Below, piece after piece: positions 14,664-19,661 of a stretch of DNA of 19,661 nucleotides. The stretch lies in NCBI GenBank assembly GCA_045636145.1, contig JAZTWV010000038.1, positions 1 through 19,661 of the forward strand. The letters are read 5' to 3'. The stretch is from Flemingiibacterium sp045636145 (lineage in GTDB: Bacteria; Bacillota; Clostridia; Oscillospirales; CAG-272). Numbering within the stretch: the first letter of the stretch is position 1; each line of letters opens with the position of its first letter. Below the pieces are notes generated by a model. It was not told the origin of the DNA. It made no database searches and was given only the letters and a program-made list of their open reading frames with translations. The translations under genes were made by a program, and so were the position numbers.

Positions 14664-14760
14664 GCCGTCTGCTGCAACAGGCGACTCACGGATTTGGCGA
14701 AGGTAATCTTCGCAAGCTGTAGAATTTAATGTTTGTGGCAACCGTATAGGGTTCCACCTT
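14645..14760 (-). ncRNA. Candidate antisense RNA facing the small-peptide mRNA
   Basis: Transcription from the - strand promoter (14795-14767) should begin near 14760 and read GTGGAACCC at 14757-14749, the same 5' sequence as the + strand RNA. A local hairpin pairs GTGG/CCAC and AACC/GGTT within 14735-14757, with one bulge. An imperfect 12-bp hairpin at 14660-14689 is followed on this strand by a U-rich run (14659-14645) and may end the RNA at about 110 nt. It would be fully complementary to the 3' part of the toxin-like mRNA, up to the stop codon. The 3' end is uncertain, and it could run further across the ORF. Confidence 0.45.
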
Positions 14761-14766
14761 GCTTAT

Positions 14767-14795
14767 ATTATACACCAATAAATTATATATGTCAA
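14767..14795 (-). promoter_or_regulatory. Consensus - strand promoter facing the peptide gene
   Basis: On the - strand: TTGACA (14795-14790), a 17-nt spacer and TATAAT (14772-14767). There is no plausible protein gene directly downstream on that strand, so it most likely makes an antisense RNA. Confidence 0.82.
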
Positions 14796-14820
14796 TATCT
14801 TTTCTTAAATTTCTGATTTG

Positions 14821-14853
14821 CGGCTTTGTCAATGTACGACAAGGCTGTTTTTT
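14821..14853 (+). terminator. Intrinsic terminator of the small-peptide RNA
   Basis: CGGCTTTGTC (14821-14830) pairs with GACAAGGCTG (14838-14847) over 10 bp with two G-U pairs, a 7-nt loop and then TTTTTT (14848-14853). Confidence 0.85.
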
Positions 14854-14859
14854 CGTATA

Positions 14860-14888
14860 TTGACAATTCTCTGAAGATATGATATAAT
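14860..14888 (+). promoter_or_regulatory. Consensus extended -10 promoter of the attenuated small gene
   Basis: TTGACA (14860-14865), 17 nt and TATAAT (14883-14888), preceded by TGA as an extended -10. It begins 7 nt after the upstream terminator. Transcription should start near 14895. Confidence 0.9.
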
Positions 14889-14894
14889 ATTCGC

Positions 14895-15048
14895 GTCACA
14901 CAAGTTAATATAAATCCATTGTGGGAAAACTATACTTTGGTAAAAGGTGTTTTCTCTTTTTGCTTATACCCAGAATGGAGTTTAGGCTTGTGTGACAACA
15001 ATAAGGGATTCACTTTTTCGGTGTGTCCCTTATTGGGGCACACTTTTT
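14895..15048 (+). promoter_or_regulatory. Attenuator-like leader with competing stems
   Basis: Four elements are visible. GTCACACAAG (14895-14904) pairs perfectly with CTTGTGTGAC (14987-14996). AATAAGGGA (15000-15008) pairs perfectly with TCCCTTATT (15026-15034). GTGTGTCCC (15021-15029) pairs with GGGGCACAC (15035-15043), followed by TTTTT, a terminator. The second and third stems share 15026-15029 and exclude each other, so this is a terminator/antiterminator pair. A six-codon ORF MEFRLV (14975-14995) ends inside the second arm of the first stem. No known riboswitch or T-box sequence (such as the T-box GGTGG-ACCGCG) was recognised. Confidence 0.65.
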
Positions 15049-15075
15049 ATTATTTTAAAGGAGATGGTGATATAA

Positions 15076-15330
15076 ATGAAAACAAAGGTAGAAATCATTA
15101 AAAAGTTGGCTCAAATGGAAGTGTTTGACACGGAATCAGTCGTTCACAAAAAAGAAGACGACATAATAATTAGAGATTCATTTGGTGAGAACAGACGAGT
15201 AGTTATTGACAACTTAACAGATGATGACGTAAAATTTCTTATTGCCGCTGAACAGCTTCGAACAATCAAAAGTATAAAGAGTATGGTAAAATATTTTGTT
15301 GTTTGCTCAATTATCAGTATAGCCGTGTGA
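15076..15330 (+). CDS. Small tail-anchored hypothetical protein, interrupted by TGA
   Basis: An 84-residue protein: a charged soluble part (residues 1-68, with the segments KVEIIKKLAQMEVFDTESV and NLTDDDVKFLIAAEQLRTIKS) followed by a hydrophobic C-terminal segment (YFVVCSIISIAV), suggesting a tail-anchored protein facing the cytoplasm. AAAGGAG lies 12 nt before the ATG. The frame continues past the TGA (15328-15330) with VFAFIGIIN before TAA at 15358-15360, which would complete a full membrane helix, so the stop looks like a recent nonsense change (TGG to TGA) or a readthrough site. Expression is probably controlled by the attenuator upstream. No family was recognised. Confidence 0.68.
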   Translation: MKTKVEIIKKLAQMEVFDTESVVHKKEDDIIIRDSFGENRRVVIDNLTDDDVKFLIAAEQLRTIKSIKSMVKYFVVCSIISIAV

Positions 15331-15384
15331 GTGTTTGCCTTTATAGGCATAATAAATTAATTTGGGGTTGAACATACTACATAC

Positions 15385-15416
15385 AAAAAAGCAGACGATG
15401 TGCATCGTCTGCTTTT
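15385..15416 (-). terminator. Terminator of the aspS-gatCAB operon
   Basis: GCAGACGAT and ATCGTCTGC form a perfect stem (15391-15412) around GTGC. AAAAAA on the left gives a U-run for the - strand operon, and TTTT on the right could also end the small + strand gene. Confidence 0.88.
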
Positions 15417-15426
15417 CATATTATCT

Positions 15427-16863
15427 TTACGCCTTGTCAACAGCCTTTATGAGTGCTTCACGCAGTACCTGCGGATCGCAGTTGCCGCGAAGCTCCTTCA
15501 TGCATTTGCCAAACAGCGCCATGAGTGCCTTTTCCTTGCCGCCCTTGTAGTCGGCAACGGATTTCGGGTCAGCGGCAACGATAGCCTTGATGACTTCGTC
15601 CATCTTGCCGGTGTCGTTTGAAACGATGAATCCGTTATCCTCAGCGTACTTCGCAGGGGATACACCGTCCTCAAACATCGCCGCAAGCACCTTCTTGGCG
15701 TTGGGACGGCTTACCTTGCCCTCGGCAACGAGAACGATAAGCTCACCGAGAGACTTTCCGTCAAGCTTCAGCTCGTCGGAGGTCATCTGCTTCTTGTTGA
15801 GAAGATTGGTAATGTCGGAGATGATATAGTTAGCCGATTCCTTGGCATTGCTGCAAACGGCATATGCGCCCTCAAAGCAGTCGCAGAATGCGCGGCTTTC
15901 GGTGAGAAGATCGGCGTCGTACTCGGACAGTCCAAGCTCGCCTATATAGCGTGCACGCTTGATTTCGGGGAATTCAGGCAGAGACGCCTTGATTCCGTTA
16001 TACCACGCATCGTCAATAACAACGGGCATGATGTTGGGGTCGGGGAAGTAGCGATAGTCGCCGGCGGTCTCCTTGTTGCGCATTGCAAAGGATTTGCCCT
16101 TGATGTCGTCCCAACGGCGAGTCTCCTGAACAAGCTCCTCTGTACCGTTTTCAATAGCGTCGATGTGACGGGATACCTCGTATTCGATAGCGCGTGTGAT
16201 TGCGGAGATGGAGTTCATGTTCTTCATTTCCGTGCGCACACCAAGCTTTGTTGAGCCTTCGGGACGGACGGAAAGGTTTACGTCGCATCTCATTGAGCCT
16301 TGCTCCATGCGGCACTCGGATACCTTGGCAAAACGGAGCAGGGATTTAAGTCTTTCAAGATATGCCACAACTTCCTCGGCACTTGAAAGGTCGGGCTGAG
16401 ATACTATCTCAATAAGCGGTACGGAGGTGCGGTTGAAGTCAACAAGGGAAGTGTCGGTCCAATCGTCGTGTACAAGCTTACCTGCGTCCTCCTCCATGTG
16501 AATCTGCTTTATGCGAACAGACTTTTTGCCCTTTGAGGTCTCGATATCCACAAGACCGTTTACAGCAACGGGTGCAAACCACTGGGTTGTCTGATAGGAG
16601 CAGGGAAGGTCCGGGTAATAGTAGCTCTTCTTGTCAAATGTGGTGGTGCGGTTGATGTGACAGTTAAGCATCATGCCGGCGGTCATACCAAGGTCAACCA
16701 CGTGGCGGTTAACGATGGGGAGCATACCGGGCATACCGCAGCAGGCGGGGCAAACGTGATCGTTCTGCTCTCCGCCGAATTTAGCGGAGCAGGAACAGAA
16801 TATCTTGGACTCGGTTGCAAGCTCTATATGAACTTCAAGTCCCATGACGGACCCGTATTTCAT
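15427..16863 (-). CDS. gatB: Asp/Glu-tRNA amidotransferase subunit GatB
   Basis: The kinase and transamidase subunit of GatCAB, which converts Asp-tRNA(Asn) or Glu-tRNA(Gln) to the amide form using ATP and ammonia delivered from GatA. The protein has 478 aa, full length. Motifs are GLEVHIEL, the zinc site CSC...CPAC near residues 23-42, HMEEDAGK, LVDFNR, GSMRCDVNLSVRP, KNMNS and DYRYFPDPN, and the C-terminal YqeY-like helical domain ends in ADYKGGKEKALMALFGKCMKE. GGAGGG precedes the start, which directly abuts the gatA stop. All recognised functional motifs look intact, in contrast to GatA. Confidence 0.96.
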   Translation of the reverse strand: MKYGSVMGLEVHIELATESKIFCSCSAKFGGEQNDHVCPACCGMPGMLPIVNRHVVDLGMTAGMMLNCHINRTTTFDKKSYYYPDLPCSYQTTQWFAPVAVNGLVDIETSKGKKSVRIKQIHMEEDAGKLVHDDWTDTSLVDFNRTSVPLIEIVSQPDLSSAEEVVAYLERLKSLLRFAKVSECRMEQGSMRCDVNLSVRPEGSTKLGVRTEMKNMNSISAITRAIEYEVSRHIDAIENGTEELVQETRRWDDIKGKSFAMRNKETAGDYRYFPDPNIMPVVIDDAWYNGIKASLPEFPEIKRARYIGELGLSEYDADLLTESRAFCDCFEGAYAVCSNAKESANYIISDITNLLNKKQMTSDELKLDGKSLGELIVLVAEGKVSRPNAKKVLAAMFEDGVSPAKYAEDNGFIVSNDTGKMDEVIKAIVAADPKSVADYKGGKEKALMALFGKCMKELRGNCDPQVLREALIKAVDKA

Positions 16864-18069
16864 TTATTTGCCCTCCTTTTCGATGATCTTTGCTAAAGAA
16901 AGCAGTGCCATATCGGAAAACGCCTTTCCCATAAGCTGAACACCGCCGGAAATTACCGCAGGAAGTCCCGTAATTAAAGCCGGAGCTGTATAGAGTGCTT
17001 CGTCAAAAGCGATATACTTGTTTTCGGCAACATCTGCCTCGGTATAAGCGGTCTTTTGGCAGGCAGGCATGAGAACCGTATCGAATTTTTCAAAAATTGA
17101 AGCGAAAGCCTCGCAGATCACGCGACGGACTCTCATGGACTTGTCGTATACGGGCATATAGTTGTCGTCGGAGAGTACCTCGGATCCGTAGAGAATGGCG
17201 GTCTTTGCAAGCTCGCCGAAAGCCTCGGTGCGGCTGTTGGTGTAAAGCTCACCGATAGTCTTGTACTCTGCGGAGCGGTGTCCGTACTTAACGCCGTCGT
17301 AGCGTGAAACGTTGTTGCAAAGCTCGGCGCACATGAGAACGCCCCAAGCGGTCTTTGCGGCGGACATTACGTCACATTCAATCTCGGTGACGGTGATTCC
17401 TGCACCTGCAAGAGCCGCTTTTACGGCATCAAGTCTTGCCTTTGTAGCATCATCGGCGGTGTCGGCAATATTTTTGATTACAGCAACACTCTTTATCTCG
17501 CCGGTGGGAGCGTCCTTCTTAAGAAGCGCGCATTTTTCCTCGGGCAGAGATGTGCCGTCCTTGTCATCGTGACCTACAATAACCGAGAGAACGTCAGCGC
17601 AGTCGTCGGCATTCTTTGCCATAACGCCAACACATTCGCCGGAGCAAGCGGCAGGGATAGTGCCGTAGCGTGAAACAGTACCGTAGGTGGGCTTCACATA
17701 GGTAAGACCCGAAAGTGCCGCGCCGCGGCGAGGCGCACCGTTTACATCAAGTGTGATCGCCGCCTTTACATCGCCGGATTTTACGATCTCGGCGGATGCC
17801 AGAGTGAGCGCGCCCTTATCATCGGTGCAAGCACCGAAGTAGGAGGTCTCACCAAGAAGGTCGATTCCGAACTCACCCACGTTTGCCTTGCCGGAAACAC
17901 AGATTCCGGCATCATTAAGGCGGTCTATGATGTCAGCTCCGAAAAGGCTTACATAACCGTCAAGCATTTTTGAACCTGCGGTAGTGGGCAGGTCTTTTGT
18001 TAAAAGCATATCGTCAAGTGAAACAGATACGCCGGAGGCTTTTTCATTTTGGTTTATATAAAGCTTCAT
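16864..18069 (-). CDS. gatA: GatA-like subunit lacking the amidase catalytic triad
   Basis: A homologue of the glutaminase subunit of GatCAB (401 aa against about 485 usual). Recognisable stretches are TTAGSKMLDGY, GKANVGEFG, ETSYFG, VKPTYGTVSRYG, NNVSRYDGVKYGHRS and the C-terminal ITGLPAVISGG. The N-terminal 60 or so residues are absent. Against Staphylococcus aureus GatA as I recall it, the triad Lys79, Ser154 and Ser178 align with Leu18, Leu88 and Ala112; GGSSGGS reads GALTLAS and DTGGSIR reads DVNGAPR, in a gap-free alignment down to KPTYG. The frame is clean, so this is divergence rather than a frameshift. AAGGAGG precedes the start. It may be a structural subunit that no longer hydrolyses glutamine. 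Confidence 0.85.
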   Translation of the reverse strand: MKLYINQNEKASGVSVSLDDMLLTKDLPTTAGSKMLDGYVSLFGADIIDRLNDAGICVSGKANVGEFGIDLLGETSYFGACTDDKGALTLASAEIVKSGDVKAAITLDVNGAPRRGAALSGLTYVKPTYGTVSRYGTIPAACSGECVGVMAKNADDCADVLSVIVGHDDKDGTSLPEEKCALLKKDAPTGEIKSVAVIKNIADTADDATKARLDAVKAALAGAGITVTEIECDVMSAAKTAWGVLMCAELCNNVSRYDGVKYGHRSAEYKTIGELYTNSRTEAFGELAKTAILYGSEVLSDDNYMPVYDKSMRVRRVICEAFASIFEKFDTVLMPACQKTAYTEADVAENKYIAFDEALYTAPALITGLPAVISGGVQLMGKAFSDMALLSLAKIIEKEGK

Positions 18070-18081
18070 TACTAAACCTCC

Positions 18082-18372
18082 TTATTCCACAAGACGGGGC
18101 ACTTGCCAATATCCGTCGTAGGATTCGGGGGCGGATGCCTGAAGCTCGTCACGGGTGAAGAGCTTTATCATCTTATCCTCGCGTACCACGGTTTCCATTG
18201 GCATAACGTGTACCATGCGCTCTGTATTTTCTGTATCGATCTTATCAAGAACGGCAAATTCTTCGTTCTTAGATTTGAAAAATTCCAGCACTGCCGCTTC
18301 TTCAGCTTCCGTAAGGCGGAGCTGATTCAGCCTGCAAAGCCGTGCAAAGGATTCTTTATCTGTAATAAGCAT
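18082..18372 (-). CDS. gatC: Asp/Glu-tRNA amidotransferase subunit GatC
   Basis: A 96-residue GatC, the small subunit that wraps around GatA and GatB and stabilises the complex. The family pattern is visible: an N-terminal helix FARLCRLNQLRLTEAE, a second helix around FFKSKNEEFAVLDKID, VVREDKM, and the C-terminal APESYDGYWQVPRLVE. AAAGGA lies 8 nt before the ATG. It stands 41 nt downstream of aspS and 12 nt upstream of gatA in a single operon. Confidence 0.92.
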   Translation of the reverse strand: MLITDKESFARLCRLNQLRLTEAEEAAVLEFFKSKNEEFAVLDKIDTENTERMVHVMPMETVVREDKMIKLFTRDELQASAPESYDGYWQVPRLVE

Positions 18373-18413
18373 TGCTTTGATCCTTTCGTTACTTGGAATA
18401 ATTGTTCGTGTTA

Positions 18414-19661
18414 TCAGTCGCGTACCTTGATGTGTACTTCGCGGAGCTGAAGCTCGGTTACTTCACCGGGAGCACCCATCATGAGGTCCTGCGCGTTTCC
18501 GTTAAGCGGGAATGCGATAACGTCGCGGATGGTCTCCTCGCCTGCGATAAGCATGATCATGCGATCAACGCCGGGCGCCATACCTGCGTGAGGGGGAGCA
18601 CCGAAGGAGAACGCGGTATAGAGTGCGCCGAACTTCGCCTTAAGGTCTTCCTCGCCGTATCCTGCGATCTCGAATGCCTTGCGCATGATTTCGGGATTGT
18701 GGTTTCTGACAGCACCGGAGGACAGCTCAACGCCGTTGCACACGATGTCGTACTGGTAAGCGAATATTTCAAGCGGGTCTTTATTAAGAAGCGCGTCCAT
18801 ACCGCCCTGAGGCATTGAGAAGGGGTTGTGTGTAAAGTCGATCTTGCCTGTTTCCTCGTTAAGCTCGTACATGGGGAAGTCAACGATGAAGCAGAACTCG
18901 AAGGAGTCTTTATTTATGATATCAAGGGTTTCGCCGAGCCAGGTTCTGATTTCGCCTGCAAGCTTGTTTACAACGGAAATAGCATCGCAGATGAAGAATA
19001 CGGTCTCACCGTCCTTGATGCCGCAGAGATTTACAAGCTCGTCACGCTTTTCGGGGGTGAGGAACTTAGCGATAGGACCCTTGAACTCGTCGCCGTTAAG
19101 GGTGAGATATCCAAGACCCTTCATGCCGATCTCGAGAGCATATTTGAGGGAGTCCTCGAAGAACTTCTTGGAGCGTCCGGCACAGTTTGCAACGATGCCG
19201 CGAACAGGCTTGCCCTTGAAGAGCGGGAAGTCGATTCCTGCGAAAAATTCGGAGAGGTCCTGAATGATAAGGGGATTTCTGAGGTCAGGCTTATCTGTAC
19301 CGTACTTAAGCATGGAATCGGCGAAGGTGATGCGCTTGAAGGGCGGCTCGGATACAGGCTTTTCAGAGAATTTCTTAAAGGTGTTGTATACTACCTTTTC
19401 CGCAACGGCGAAAACGTCTTCCTGAGTTGCAAAGGACATCTCAAAGTCAAGCTGATAGAATTCTCCGGGAGATCTGTCCTGACGTGCGTCCTCATCGCGG
19501 AAGCAGGGAGCGATCTGGAAGTAACGGTCAAAGCCGGAGGTCATAAGAAGCTGCTTGAACTGCTGAGGTGCCTGGGGAAGAGCATAGAATTTGCCTTTGT
19601 GCTTGCGGCTGGGCACGAGATAGTCACGCGCGCCCTCGGGAGAGGATGCGGTGAGAATAGG
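18414..19661 (-). CDS. aspS: Aspartyl-tRNA synthetase, C-terminal 415 residues (cut by window edge)
   Basis: A class II aminoacyl-tRNA synthetase running off the right end of the window; the frame is open to the last base, so the true start lies outside. Motif 2 is FRDEDARQDRSPGEFYQLD and motif 3 is GVDRMIML. A GAD-type insertion domain occupies the middle, and the end is DLMMGAPGEVTELQLREVHIKVRD. The RSPGEFYQLD and MGAP forms resemble the alphaproteobacterial-type AspRS more than the usual Firmicutes one, from memory. Linkage to gatCAB suggests a non-discriminating enzyme that also charges tRNA(Asn), with the amidotransferase completing Asn-tRNA synthesis. Confidence 0.93.
   Translation of the reverse strand, partial: PILTASSPEGARDYLVPSRKHKGKFYALPQAPQQFKQLLMTSGFDRYFQIAPCFRDEDARQDRSPGEFYQLDFEMSFATQEDVFAVAEKVVYNTFKKFSEKPVSEPPFKRITFADSMLKYGTDKPDLRNPLIIQDLSEFFAGIDFPLFKGKPVRGIVANCAGRSKKFFEDSLKYALEIGMKGLGYLTLNGDEFKGPIAKFLTPEKRDELVNLCGIKDGETVFFICDAISVVNKLAGEIRTWLGETLDIINKDSFEFCFIVDFPMYELNEETGKIDFTHNPFSMPQGGMDALLNKDPLEIFAYQYDIVCNGVELSSGAVRNHNPEIMRKAFEIAGYGEEDLKAKFGALYTAFSFGAPPHAGMAPGVDRMIMLIAGEETIRDVIAFPLNGNAQDLMMGAPGEVTELQLREVHIKVRD

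Larger units (their letters stand above)
14419..14853 (+). ncRNA. Structured mRNA/sRNA of a candidate type I toxin-antitoxin locus
   Basis: The predicted transcript is about 435 nt, from the promoter at 14384-14412 to the terminator at 14821-14853. Its 5' and 3' parts can form a nested two-part fold-back: GTGGAACCC (14421-14429) with GGGTTCCAC (14749-14757), and ACGGTTGCC (14485-14493) with GGCAACCGT (14737-14745), each 9 bp and perfect. The Shine-Dalgarno sequence of the inner ORF (14555-14562) lies in a hairpin: GAGAAA/TTTCTC (14539-14553), flanked by CCTC pairing with GAGG. It does not show tmRNA, RNase P, 6S or SRP hallmarks that I could recognise. The function is inferred from architecture only. 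Confidence 0.55.

Noticed and set aside
14459..14689. A 76-codon ORF on the - strand across the small-peptide region
   Set aside because: It has no convincing ribosome binding site and low-complexity, non-protein-like composition, and it is antisense to an ORF with a far better start signal.
14419..14853. Known large RNA (tmRNA, RNase P, 6S or SRP RNA)
   Set aside because: Length and paired ends invite the idea, but the tRNA-like ends and tag codons of tmRNA, the conserved RNase P core and the 6S bubble layout were not seen.
14919..15101. A 60-codon open frame starting at TTG through the attenuator leader
   Set aside because: It runs across the terminator and the next gene's ribosome binding site and start, and has no Shine-Dalgarno. 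It is more likely an accident of the structured leader, though a translated leader cannot be fully excluded.

Overview
The window looks like chromosomal DNA of an anaerobic, probably gut-associated Clostridia member (Oscillospiraceae/Ruminococcaceae-like). The reasons are moderate GC, strong AGGAGG-type ribosome binding sites, near-consensus TTGACA-N17-TATAAT promoters, a FakB/FakA (DegV/DAK2) pair, D-lactate dehydrogenase, a lipoprotein serpin of the kind known from gut Firmicutes, and an aspS-gatC-gatA-gatB operon. No rRNA, tRNA, CRISPR array or transposase gene was seen.

Layout. (1) 212-4894, + strand: a tightly packed operon of yqeG-type HAD phosphatase, a small hypothetical protein, aroE, an endonuclease IV-like TIM-barrel protein, aroQ, a Cof-type HAD hydrolase and trmO. 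Several genes overlap by ATGA, and the operon closes with a strong terminator. (2) 4983-7265, +: a consensus promoter driving a CPA2-type cation/proton antiporter and an MgtC/SapB protein. (3) 7281-8522, -: a secreted serpin. (4) 8625-9606, +: an orphan radical SAM/SPASM protein. (5) 9609-12219, -: fakB (degV) and fakA, with a promoter carrying a palindrome in its spacer and a perfect 43-bp palindrome just upstream. (6) 12418-13413, -: D-lactate dehydrogenase. (7) 13516-14354, +: an MntP-type manganese exporter with a long leader holding a degenerate GC-rich intergenic repeat. (8) 14384-15360: an accessory islet of two compact modules. The first has facing consensus promoters on opposite strands, mirrored RNA 5' ends, a two-part fold-back structure and a TTG-initiated 30-residue amphipathic peptide behind an AAAGGAGG site; this fits an undescribed type I toxin-antitoxin-like locus. 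The second has a consensus extended -10 promoter and an attenuator-like leader before an 84-residue tail-anchored protein interrupted by TGA. (9) 15427-19661, -: aspS (cut by the window edge), gatC, gatA and gatB.

The two strongest observations are the convergent small-RNA/peptide locus at 14384-14853 and the GatA subunit. GatA lies between apparently intact gatC and gatB yet lacks all three residues of the amidase Ser-cisSer-Lys triad, so it should not be able to hydrolyse glutamine. Everything here was read by eye: promoters, hairpins and family assignments are pattern-based, and no database search or folding program was run.
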